A stretch of DNA of 64,000 nucleotides from Microbacterium sp. BH-3-3-3 (GTDB taxonomy: Bacteria > Actinomycetota > Actinomycetes > Actinomycetales > Microbacteriaceae). The notes under the pieces were generated by a model that did not search any database, was not told where the DNA came from, and was given only the letters and a program-made list of their open reading frames with translations. The position numbers were made by a program, and so were the translations under genes. This document shows, in pieces, positions 57,075 through 64,000 of the stretch (position 1 is its first letter; each line of letters opens with the position of its first letter). Location: assembly GCF_007679045.1 (NCBI RefSeq), contig NZ_VEFS01000006.1, positions 1 to 64,000 on the forward strand, in the 5' to 3' direction.

Positions 57075-57086
57075 GTCTCGTCGTCT

Positions 57087-57122
57087 CGAATGCCCCGGGT
57101 GCCTCTGGCCCCGGGGCATTCG
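57087..57122 (+). terminator. ilvC terminator, perfect 13-bp stem
   Basis: CGAATGCCCCGGG pairs exactly with CCCGGGGCATTCG across a 10-nt loop, 12 bp after the ilvC stop. It lacks a long T run. Confidence 0.85.
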
Positions 57123-57216
57123 GCGTTCCGCGGCGTCTCGAGGTTCCGGATGCCGCGCCCTCCGGTGACCGGCGGGGCGCGACGAAGCGGCGGGGGAGCC
57201 GCGCTAGCGTGGTCGC

Positions 57217-57804
57217 GTGAGCACTCCGCGCGATGACGACGCCCTCTCGTGGGGCGGTGACGACGACCCGACGCTCGACGTCGGCGAGAGGCACGTGCCC
57301 GGCCGGGGGAGCGCAGCCCGTCCCGCAGCGTCCGGAGGCTCAGCGCTTGAGGCGCTGCAGCCCGATCCGCTCGAGCCCGAGCCGCTGCAGCCCGACCCCG
57401 AGCCCGATCCGCTGCAACCGGCAGCCGCGGAGACCACGTCGGCCGCTCGGCATCCGGAAACCCTCGTCGAACCCGCACCCGACGCCGAAGAGGCGCACGC
57501 GGGGCCCTCGGCTCCCCTCGGCAACGTCGGTCTCGTGGGCATCGGTATGATCGCGATGGCCTTCATCCTGTTCGCCGTGGGCTGGTTGCTCGCCGGGTTC
57601 CGCCTCGTCGACCTCGGACTCCCTGTTCCCCAGGTCACGATCGTCGCGCTGACCATCGGCGCCGGTCTCGCCCCTCTCGTGTGGTTCGTCACGGTCCTGG
57701 TGCTGACGCGCAGCTGGCGCACGTGGCAGCGGTTCCTGCTGCTGCTGCTCGGCGTCATCCTGCTCATCCCGTGGCCGTTCCTGTCGTTGGGAGCCTTCCT
57801 GTGA
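57217..57804 (+). CDS. Membrane protein with acidic Pro/Leu-rich N-terminus
   Basis: The 195-residue protein has a disordered acidic half with repeated PDPLEPEPLQPDPEPDPLQP and then three membrane helices (VGLVGIGMIAMAFILFAVGW, QVTIVALTIGAGLAPLVWFV, RFLLLLLGVILLIPWPFLSL). I do not recognise a family. TAGCGT 6 nt before the GTG (leaderless type) supports the start. Its stop overlaps the next gene's start (GTGA), so the two small membrane proteins probably work together. Confidence 0.75.
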   Translation: MSTPRDDDALSWGGDDDPTLDVGERHVPGRGSAARPAASGGSALEALQPDPLEPEPLQPDPEPDPLQPAAAETTSAARHPETLVEPAPDAEEAHAGPSAPLGNVGLVGIGMIAMAFILFAVGWLLAGFRLVDLGLPVPQVTIVALTIGAGLAPLVWFVTVLVLTRSWRTWQRFLLLLLGVILLIPWPFLSLGAFL

Positions 57805-58139
57805 GCACCGCCGCCCGCACCCGTGTCCTTCCGACGTGGCTGCTCGTCACGATCGCCGGCTTCTTCGGCCTGTTCTACGCCTACGTGGTGTGGAGCTCGG
57901 TCGCGCTGCTGATCCAGCAGGTGAACGGTCCGCTCGGACTCAACGGTCTCGGGTGGTTCGTCTACATCCTCCCGATCGTCTTCCCCCTCGCCGCCTTCGG
58001 CGTCGCGTTCGCGATCGGGCAACGACGCAAGGCCGGAGAGCTTGCCATCGTGCTGCTCGCAGGCCTGACGCTGTCGGCCGCGTTCTGGCTCGCGATCGTC
58101 GGGTACGGCACGACCTCGTACGGCCTCTACGGCGGCTGA
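57801..58139 (+). CDS. Small three-helix membrane protein
   Basis: The 112-residue protein has three hydrophobic helices (LLVTIAGFFGLFYAYVVWSS, WFVYILPIVFPLAAFGVAFA, LAIVLLAGLTLSAAFWLAIV) and a short polar end. The GTG start overlaps the upstream stop codon by four bases. The function is unknown; the coupling suggests a complex with the preceding protein. Confidence 0.72.
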   Translation: MSTAARTRVLPTWLLVTIAGFFGLFYAYVVWSSVALLIQQVNGPLGLNGLGWFVYILPIVFPLAAFGVAFAIGQRRKAGELAIVLLAGLTLSAAFWLAIVGYGTTSYGLYGG

Positions 58140-58194
58140 ACGCCGGGGTCCCGGCATCCGGGATCGCGTTCTTCTCGCGCGGAGGTTTTCGTCA

Positions 58195-58265
58195 CGCGAG
58201 ACCGCATCTCGCTGACATCTGCGTGTCAGGCTGACGCGGGTTCGTCAGCGAGATGCAGTCTCGCG
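58195..58265. repeat. 22-bp inverted repeat enclosing two alternative hairpins
   Basis: The arms 58195-58216 and 58244-58265 match at 21 of 22 positions. The 27-bp interior plus arm edges can instead form CTGACA/TGTCAG (about 58212-58229) and GCTGACG/CGTCAGC, which are mutually exclusive with the long stem. It lies in the 352-bp gap 58140-58491 before serA; the rest of that gap shows only a TAGGCT box near 58393, a likely serA promoter with a leader of about 90 nt. The element lies upstream of that box, so it is not clearly in the serA mRNA. Confidence 0.6.
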
Positions 58266-58491
58266 GTGTTGGCACGCCCGGCGGATGTCGGCGCGAGGTC
58301 TGCCCGGCTCCGCGCTGATCGGGCGACTCGCGGTGAGCGCCCGACCACCGTCGTGCGGCGTCACACGGTCAGGGCGCCACACGGCTCCGCGCTAGGCTGA
58401 CAGACGGCCCGCACGGGTCGCGCGCCCGGTTCGCGCCGGCGGTGTGCGACGGTGCGCGTCAGTCCCCAGCACCGTTTCGAAGGACGTATCC

Positions 58492-60096
58492 GTGACGAAG
58501 CCCGTCGTGCTCATCGCCGAAGAACTCTCTCCCGCCACGATCGACGCGCTCGGCCCCGACTTCGACGTGCGCAACGTCGACGGGACCGATCGCCCCGCGC
58601 TGCTGTCGGCCCTCGCCGACGCCCACGCGGTGCTCGTGCGCTCGGCCACCCAGATCGACGCCGAGGCCCTCGCCGCGGCGCCGTCGCTCAAGGTCGTCGC
58701 CCGCGCCGGTGTCGGCCTCGACAACGTCGACATCAAGGCGGCCACCTCGGCCGGCGTCATGGTCGTCAACGCTCCGACCTCGAACATCATCTCGGCCGCC
58801 GAGCTCACCGTCGGTCACGTGCTGAGCCTGGCGCGCCGCATCCCCGCCGCGCACGCCTCGCTCGCGCAGGGCCTGTGGAAGCGCAGCTCGTTCACCGGTA
58901 CCGAGCTGTTCGAGAAGACGATCGGCATCATCGGCCTCGGACGCATCGGCGCCCTCATCGCCGCGCGCCTGCAGGGCTTCGACATGCGCGTGATCGCGTA
59001 CGACCCCTACGTCACCGCCGCCCGCGCGCAGCAGCTCGGCGTGCAGCTGGTGTCGCTCGACGAGCTGCTCGAGCAGAGCGACTTCGTCACGATCCACATG
59101 CCGAAGACGCCCGAGACCACCGGCATGATCGGCGCCGAGCAGCTGCGCCGCATGAAGAAGACCGCCTACGTCATCAACGTCGCCCGCGGCGGTCTCATCG
59201 ACGAGGATGCGCTGTTCGACGCCCTCACCACCGGTGAGATCGCCGGCGCCGGCCTCGACGTGTTCTCGACCGAGCCCCCCGCCGAGGGCGGCCCCGCCCG
59301 CAAGCTCCTCGACCTGCCGAACGTCGTCGTCACCCCGCACCTCGGCGCCAGCACCGAAGAGGCGCAGGAGAAGGCGGGCGTCTCGGTCGCGCGCAGCGTC
59401 AAGCTCGCCCTCGAGGGCGATCTCGTTCCGGATGCCGTGAACGTCGCCGGCGGTGCGATCGACCCGTTCGTGCGCCCCGGTATCGCGCTGGTCGAGATGC
59501 TCGGTCAGTTCTTCAGCGGCCTCGCCGACAGCGCCCTGACCAGCCTCGAGATCGAGGTGCGCGGCGAGCTCGCGCAGTACGACGTCAGCGTCTACCGCCT
59601 CGCAGCGCTCAAGGGATACTTCAGCCGCATCGTCAGCGAGAGCGTCTCGTACGTCAACGCCCCGCTCTTCGCCGAGCAGCGCGGCGTCGAGGCCCGCCTG
59701 GTCGTCGAGGCCGAGAGCCCCCTCTACCGCAACATCACGATCCTGCGCGGCACGCTGGCCGACGGCTCGACCCTCGAGGTCGCGGGCACGCTCGCCGGCA
59801 CGCGCATGGTGCCCAAGGTCGTCTCGATCAACGGCTACGAGATCGAGGTGCCCATCGAGCAGCACCACGTCGTCATGCGGTATGCCGACCGTCCCGGCAT
59901 CGTGGCGATCTACGGCCAGAAGCTGGGTGAAGCCGGCATCAACATCGCGGGTCTGCAGGTGGCGGCTCCGGATGCCACCGGCCGTGCCCTCTCGGTGCTC
60001 ACGGTCGACTCGCCCGTGCCCGACGAGATCCTCGTCGCCATGCGCGAGGCCGTCGGCGCCGACCTGTTCCGCCAGATCGACATCGTCGAGGGCTGA
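58492..60096 (+). CDS. serA: D-3-phosphoglycerate dehydrogenase
   Basis: The 534-residue enzyme begins serine synthesis by oxidising 3-phosphoglycerate. It has the D-2-hydroxyacid dehydrogenase core (VVARAGVGLDNVDIKAATSA, TIGIIGLGRIGALIAARLQG, INVARGGLIDEDALFDAL, VVTPHLGASTEEAQ), an intervening domain and a C-terminal ACT domain (YADRPGIVAIYGQKLGEAGI) as in the long mycobacterial type, implying serine feedback. The GTG at 58492 has GAAGGA 9 nt upstream. A hairpin follows the stop. Confidence 0.95.
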   Translation: MTKPVVLIAEELSPATIDALGPDFDVRNVDGTDRPALLSALADAHAVLVRSATQIDAEALAAAPSLKVVARAGVGLDNVDIKAATSAGVMVVNAPTSNIISAAELTVGHVLSLARRIPAAHASLAQGLWKRSSFTGTELFEKTIGIIGLGRIGALIAARLQGFDMRVIAYDPYVTAARAQQLGVQLVSLDELLEQSDFVTIHMPKTPETTGMIGAEQLRRMKKTAYVINVARGGLIDEDALFDALTTGEIAGAGLDVFSTEPPAEGGPARKLLDLPNVVVTPHLGASTEEAQEKAGVSVARSVKLALEGDLVPDAVNVAGGAIDPFVRPGIALVEMLGQFFSGLADSALTSLEIEVRGELAQYDVSVYRLAALKGYFSRIVSESVSYVNAPLFAEQRGVEARLVVEAESPLYRNITILRGTLADGSTLEVAGTLAGTRMVPKVVSINGYEIEVPIEQHHVVMRYADRPGIVAIYGQKLGEAGINIAGLQVAAPDATGRALSVLTVDSPVPDEILVAMREAVGADLFRQIDIVEG

Positions 60097-60117
60097 TGCC
60101 CTGAGCTGTACCGGGGG

Positions 60118-60141
60118 AGGGGGTCGCGAGAGCGGCCCCCT
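60118..60141 (+). terminator. serA terminator
   Basis: AGGGGGTCGC pairs with GCGGCCCCCT (one G-T pair) across GAGA, followed by TCGTCGTTCG, 21 bp after the stop. Confidence 0.8.
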
Positions 60142-60215
60142 TCGTCGTTCGTTGGGCGGGTTCTGGCTCTGCGCGGCCGGAATCGGCAGGATCGCGGTTG
60201 TGGCCCGCGGCGGTC

Positions 60216-60758
60216 TCAGGTGGTGGCGGCGACCACGGCGTCGATGAGCTTGTCGAGGTCGGCGCCCTCGATCGTCGGGCCGGGCACGGCGTTGAGGTCG
60301 AGCACCGCGTTGAAGTAGAGCCCGTCGCTGACCAGCAGCACCATCTGCAGCGCCGTCTCGTCGCGGGTGTGCGCGCGGAGGCTCTCCTCCCACAGCTCGC
60401 GCACGCGGCGCAGGCACGCGGATGCCGCGTCGCTGCCGTTCTGCGCGAGGCGAGAGACCGCGAGGATCGTGACGTCGAGCGGCGAGCCGGTGTTCTGCGA
60501 CGACCTCAGGTGCGCGGCGACCACGCCCTCGTCGGAGTTCTCGATCTCGGCGACGTCGTCGCGGGCGAGCTGCTCGAGGCGGGCGACGAGGGCCTCTTCG
60601 AGGGCGCTCTTCGAACCGAAGTGGTAGAGCAGTCCGCCCTTCGACACGCCCGCGGCGCGGGCCGTGGCGTCCATCGTCGCCGCCCGTTCGCCCTCGTCGA
60701 CGAGGATGCGGGTGAACGCGTCGAGGACGGCGTCGCGGGCGAGAGGGGGACGACTCAT
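60216..60758 (-). CDS. TetR-family regulator
   Basis: The 180-residue protein has a TetR HTH: AFTRILVDEGERAATMDATA, RAAGVSKGGLLYHFGSKSAL, with the LLYHFGSK recognition helix end. The C-terminal ligand domain resembles TetR_C subclasses (SDGLYFNAVLDLNAVPG). It likely represses the divergent MFS efflux gene; a palindrome lies between them. TACGAT 9 nt before the ATG is a possible leaderless box. Confidence 0.92.
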   Translation of the reverse strand: MSRPPLARDAVLDAFTRILVDEGERAATMDATARAAGVSKGGLLYHFGSKSALEEALVARLEQLARDDVAEIENSDEGVVAAHLRSSQNTGSPLDVTILAVSRLAQNGSDAASACLRRVRELWEESLRAHTRDETALQMVLLVSDGLYFNAVLDLNAVPGPTIEGADLDKLIDAVVAATT

Positions 60759-60801
60759 GGTTCCTCGATCGTACTGGCGGGCATCGGTTCTCCTCTGATA
60801 C

Positions 60802-60821
60802 TATACCGGCTAGACGGTTTA
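60802..60821. promoter_or_regulatory. Candidate TetR operator
   Basis: TATACCGGCTAGACGGTTTA is symmetric at 16 of 20 positions around a central CTAG. It lies 18 bp before the MFS start and 43 bp from the TetR start, a typical place to control both. Confidence 0.65.
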
Positions 60822-60839
60822 GAAACGGAACTCGGAATC

Positions 60840-62378
60840 ATGCTCACCTCGTCGTTGCCCACCCATGAGATCACCGTGACCCGCGCCGGGTGGCGCGGAT
60901 GGTTCGCGCTGGCCGTGCTCATGCTGCCCGTGCTGCTCGTCTCCGTCGACAACACGGTGCTCAGCTTCGCGCTGCCCGAGATCTCGCTGGCGCTGCAGCC
61001 CTCGAGCATCGAGCAACTGTGGATCATCGACGTCTACCCCCTCGTGCTCGCCGGTCTCCTCGTGACGATGGGTGTTCTGGGCGACCGCTTCGGGCGCCGT
61101 CGCATGCTGCTCATCGGCGCCACCGGGTTCGCCGTGGTGTCGGCGCTGTCCGCCTTCGCACCGACGGCGGCTCTGCTCATCACCGGTCGCGCCCTCATGG
61201 GCGTGTTCGGCGCGATGCTCATGCCGTCGACGCTGTCGCTGCTGCGCAGCATCTTCCGCGACCGTGACCAGCGCCGGTTCGCGATCGCGGTGTGGGCCTC
61301 GGGCTTCTCCGCCGGTGCGGCCCTCGGTCCGATCGTCGGCGGATTCCTGCTCGAGCACTTCTCGTGGGGCTCGGTCTTCCTCATGGCGGTGCCGGTGCTC
61401 GTGCCGCTGCTGATCCTCGCGCCGTTCTTCGTGCCCGAAAGCCGCGACCCCGCGCCGGGTCGCTTCGACCCGACCAGTGTGGTGCTCTCGCTCGCGACGA
61501 TGGTCCCGATCGTCTACGGCATCAAGAAGCTCGCGGTCGATGGTCCGATGTCGCTGGCTCCGGTGCTGTTCGTCGTGGGCATCGTGTTCGGCTGGCTGTT
61601 CGTCCGCCGCCAGCGCGCCCTCACCTCTCCGATGCTCGACATGTCGCTGTTCCGGCGCGGCACCTTCTCGGGTGCGATCCTGGTCAACCTGTTGAGCGTG
61701 GTCGGGCTCGTGGGGTTCCTGTACTTCGTCGCCCAGCACCTGCAGTTGGTGGTCGGCCTGTCGCCGATGGTCGCCGGTCTCGCGCTGCTGCCCGGGCTCG
61801 TGCTCATGATCATCGCCGGTCTCGCCGTCGTCCCCGTTGCCAAGCGCTTCGCTCCGCGGGTCGTCGTGCCCACGGCGCTGGCGTTCTCGGTCGTCGCCTA
61901 CGTGATGGTGGCGTTCTCGACCGCCGACCTCGTCCTGCTGATCGTGGCGTTCGGGCTGCTCGGCATCGGCATCGGCGCGGCCGAGACGGTGTCGAACGAG
62001 TTGATCCTCTCGAGCGCGCCGTCGGCGAAGGCCGGGGCCGCGAGCGCCGTGTCCGAGACCGCCTACGAGGTGGGCGCCGTGCTCGGAACGGCGGTGCTCG
62101 GCGGCATCCTGGCCGCGTTCTACCGGGCGCAGCTGGTGCTGCCCGCCGGCCTGCCGGATGCCGCGGCCCAGGCCGCGCGCGAGACCCTCGCGGGCGCCGT
62201 CGCCGTGTCGAACACGCTCGACGATCCGACGCTGGCCGAGGCCCTCCGCACCGCCGCCGCGCACGCCTTCGACTCCGGTGTGGTCGTCACCGCCCTCATC
62301 GGTGCCGGGCTCATCGTCGTGGCCGGCGTGATCGCTGCCACTACCCTGGGAGGATCCCGCAGCACGTCGAAGCAATGA
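60840..62378 (+). CDS. MFS efflux transporter (DHA2/EmrB-QacA type)
   Basis: The 512-residue protein shows the fourteen-helix drug/H+ antiporter pattern: LVSVDNTVLSFALPEISLAL in helix 1 (motif D1), GDRFGRRRMLLIG (motif A), and ALMGVFGAMLMPSTLSLLRS (motif B region), then GFSAGAALGPIVGGFLLEHF (motif C). It probably expels a toxic compound and is regulated by the divergent TetR protein. The ATG at 60840 immediately follows the operator region; an upstream extension in frame would overlap the TetR gene and lacks coding character. Confidence 0.92.
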   Translation: MLTSSLPTHEITVTRAGWRGWFALAVLMLPVLLVSVDNTVLSFALPEISLALQPSSIEQLWIIDVYPLVLAGLLVTMGVLGDRFGRRRMLLIGATGFAVVSALSAFAPTAALLITGRALMGVFGAMLMPSTLSLLRSIFRDRDQRRFAIAVWASGFSAGAALGPIVGGFLLEHFSWGSVFLMAVPVLVPLLILAPFFVPESRDPAPGRFDPTSVVLSLATMVPIVYGIKKLAVDGPMSLAPVLFVVGIVFGWLFVRRQRALTSPMLDMSLFRRGTFSGAILVNLLSVVGLVGFLYFVAQHLQLVVGLSPMVAGLALLPGLVLMIIAGLAVVPVAKRFAPRVVVPTALAFSVVAYVMVAFSTADLVLLIVAFGLLGIGIGAAETVSNELILSSAPSAKAGAASAVSETAYEVGAVLGTAVLGGILAAFYRAQLVLPAGLPDAAAQAARETLAGAVAVSNTLDDPTLAEALRTAAAHAFDSGVVVTALIGAGLIVVAGVIAATTLGGSRSTSKQ

Positions 62379-62402
62379 CGTGCCCGAGCTCTGAGGAGAG
62401 CG

Positions 62403-63452
62403 ATGTCGCGTGTCGTGAAACTGGCCGTCATCCCCGGTGACGGAATCGGTCCCGAGGTCGTTGCAGAGGCCGTCAAGGTACTCGATGCGGTCACCGCCGC
62501 GTCCGACGTCACGTTCGAGAAGACGCCCTTCTCGCTCGGTGCCGGTCGCTACCTTGAGACCGGCGACACGCTCACCGACGACGACCTCTCGGCGATCGCC
62601 GGCCACGACGCGATCCTGCTGGGCGCCGTCGGCGGAGTGCCCGGCGACCCGCGCCTGAAAGACGCGAACATCGAACGCGGCCTGCTGCTCAAGCTCCGCT
62701 TCGAGCTCGACCACTACGTCAACCTGCGCCCCTCCAAGCTGTACCCCGGCGCCGCCGGGCCGTTGGCAGAGCCCGGCGACATCGACTTCGTCGTCGTGCG
62801 CGAAGGCACCGAAGGCCCGTACGTCGGCAACGGCGGTTCGATCCGCCGCGGCACCGCGCACGAGGTCGCCAACGAGACCTCGGTCAACACCGCCTACGGC
62901 GTCGAGCGCGTCGTCCGCTACGCCTTCGCCCTCGCGGAGCGCCGTCGCCACAAGCTGACGCTCGTGCACAAGACGAACGTGCTCGTCCACGCGGGCGGCA
63001 TGTGGAAGCGCATCGTCGATGCCGTGGCCCAGGAGTTCCCCGGGGTCGACGTAGACTACCTGCACGTCGACGCGGCAACCATCTTCCTGGTCACGAACCC
63101 GAGCCGCTTCGACGTGATCGTCACCGACAACCTCTTCGGCGACATCCTGACCGACCTGGCCGGCGCCGTCACCGGAGGCATCGGCCTCGCCGCATCGGGC
63201 AACATCAACCCCGACGGCGCTTTCCCCTCGATGTTCGAGCCCGTGCACGGATCGGCGCCCGACATCGCGGGAACCCAGAAGGCCGACCCCGCGGCCGCGA
63301 TCCTCTCCGTCGCCCTCCTGCTCGACCACCTCGGGCTGACCGACGAATCCGCCCGCGTCACCCGCGCGGTCGAAGACGACATCGCGAGCCGCGACGGGGT
63401 CCGCACCACCGCTCAGATCGGCGACGCCATCGCCGAACGCGTCCAGGCGTAA
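62403..63452 (+). CDS. leuB: 3-isopropylmalate dehydrogenase
   Basis: The 349-residue enzyme oxidatively decarboxylates 3-isopropylmalate in leucine synthesis. It shows [40 protein letters not shown] (substrate-binding loop), [35 protein letters not shown] and [27 protein letters not shown] lies 4 nt before the ATG. It is followed 54 bp later by ilvE, completing a leucine/valine/isoleucine cluster with ilvDBNC. Confidence 0.96.
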   Translation: MSRVVKLAVIPGDGIGPEVVAEAVKVLDAVTAASDVTFEKTPFSLGAGRYLETGDTLTDDDLSAIAGHDAILLGAVGGVPGDPRLKDANIERGLLLKLRFELDHYVNLRPSKLYPGAAGPLAEPGDIDFVVVREGTEGPYVGNGGSIRRGTAHEVANETSVNTAYGVERVVRYAFALAERRRHKLTLVHKTNVLVHAGGMWKRIVDAVAQEFPGVDVDYLHVDAATIFLVTNPSRFDVIVTDNLFGDILTDLAGAVTGGIGLAASGNINPDGAFPSMFEPVHGSAPDIAGTQKADPAAAILSVALLLDHLGLTDESARVTRAVEDDIASRDGVRTTAQIGDAIAERVQA

Positions 63453-63506
63453 CCTGGACCGATCGGCGAGCATCGCCTCCGGCACTCGAGAAGCTTTGGA
63501 AAACGA

Positions 63507-64000
63507 ATGACCACCATCGACACCGATCCCGACACCGGACTCGACCCGCTCGAGTTCTCCGTCACTCGCAACCTCGCGGCCAAAAGCACGACCGACCGCG
63601 ACGCGATCCTCGCCAACCCCGGCTTCGGGCAGAGCTTCACCGACCACATGGTCGACATCTGCTGGTCGGTGCGCGGCGGCTGGCACCGCCCGCGCGTCTC
63701 GCCCTACGGCCCCATCTCGCTCGACCCGGCGGCAGCGGTGCTGCACTACGGCCAGGAGATCTTCGAGGGCATCAAGGCCTACCGTCACGCCGACGGCTCG
63801 GTCCACACCTTCCGCCCCGACCAGAACGGCCGCCGCCTTCAGCGCTCCGCCCGTCGCCTGGCGCTCCCGGAGCTGCCGGTTCCGTACTTCCTGCAGTCGC
63901 TGCGCGAGCTCATCGCCGTCGACGGCGCGTGGGTGCCGTCGGGTGACGACCAGAGCCTGTACCTGCGCCCGTTCATGTTCGCGAAAGAGGCGTTCCTCGG
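63507..64000 (+). CDS. ilvE: Branched-chain aminotransferase, cut by window end
   Basis: The first about 164 residues are visible. They include FGQSFTDHMVDICWSVRGGW, LHYGQEIFEGIKAYRHADGS and FRPDQNGRRLQRSARRLALP, diagnostic of class IV branched-chain aminotransferases, which perform the last PLP-dependent step of valine, leucine and isoleucine synthesis. The PLP lysine lies beyond the window. The ATG at 63507 has TTGGAAAA upstream, a weak ribosome site. Confidence 0.93.
   Translation, partial: MTTIDTDPDTGLDPLEFSVTRNLAAKSTTDRDAILANPGFGQSFTDHMVDICWSVRGGWHRPRVSPYGPISLDPAAAVLHYGQEIFEGIKAYRHADGSVHTFRPDQNGRRLQRSARRLALPELPVPYFLQSLRELIAVDGAWVPSGDDQSLYLRPFMFAKEAFL

Noticed and set aside
60819..63806. 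995-codon minus-strand frame over the MFS and leuB genes
   Set aside because: Antisense to two well-supported genes and extremely rich in Arg, His, Gly and Asp, typical of a complementary-strand shadow.

Overview
The window looks like chromosomal DNA of a high-GC actinobacterium, most likely a Microbacteriaceae (Microbacterium-like) organism. Signs of this are the strong G/C third-position bias, the gene families present (DUF3039 protein, maltokinase, LigD/Ku, class-E-type LAxTG sorting signals), a tmRNA tag ending in ALAA, and many genes with a TAnnnT box directly upstream of the start codon. No transposase, integrase, CRISPR array or phage gene was seen. The window opens in a repeat block and ends inside a branched-chain aminotransferase gene.

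Layout. 0-12.3 kb: maltokinase, an EcsC-like protein, a sugar-nucleotidyltransferase-like protein, an ABC exporter pair whose ATPase carries an enormous disordered N-terminus, a DUF3039 protein, nicotinate phosphoribosyltransferase, then murI-rph-rdgB. 12.5-22.0 kb: the most unusual part, a set of Tat-exported repeat proteins (three intact genes and one decayed copy, all on the minus strand) interleaved with a CDF metal exporter and a GNAT acetyltransferase. 22.3-25.9 kb: divergent ligD and ku (bacterial non-homologous end joining) flanking a repeat block. 25.9-31.4 kb: DedA protein, tRNA-Leu, quinone-oxidoreductase-like enzyme, a sortase-anchored M28 peptidase and an MFS carrier. 31.4-36.8 kb: prfB, ftsE-ftsX, smpB, a SIMPL-domain protein and ssrA (tmRNA), so the translation-rescue partners SmpB and tmRNA lie close together. 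36.8-41.9 kb: YaeQ-like protein, lipoprotein-hisN pair, tRNA-Lys and a run of small orphan genes. 41.9-49.3 kb: Nudix, alpha/beta hydrolase, MarR-MFS pair, and an IclR-controlled CoA-transferase/thiolase operon. 49.4-51.7 kb: otsA-otsB trehalose synthesis. 51.8-64 kb: branched-chain amino acid and serine synthesis (ilvD, ilvB, ilvN, ilvC, serA, leuB, ilvE) interrupted by a TetR/MFS efflux pair.

Window-wide signals. (1) A short dispersed palindrome (arms GGTGGCT/AGCCACC, GGTCCCT/AGGGACC or GGTCGCT/AGCGACC around a TCGACAGGCTC core) occurs in seven intergenic blocks and once in frame inside a thiolase gene; its arms co-vary. (2) At least 23 genes have a TAnnnT hexamer 6-9 nt before the start codon, consistent with leaderless mRNAs; I used this to choose starts. 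(3) The 7-mer GGATGCC/GGCATCC is strongly over-represented, in both coding and non-coding DNA.

The best candidate for an undescribed system is the repeat-protein family at 12.5-22.0 kb: exported proteins built of eight, eight and four about 70-residue repeats behind an Ig-like domain, each with a cysteine near the mature N-terminus and another at the very C-terminus.
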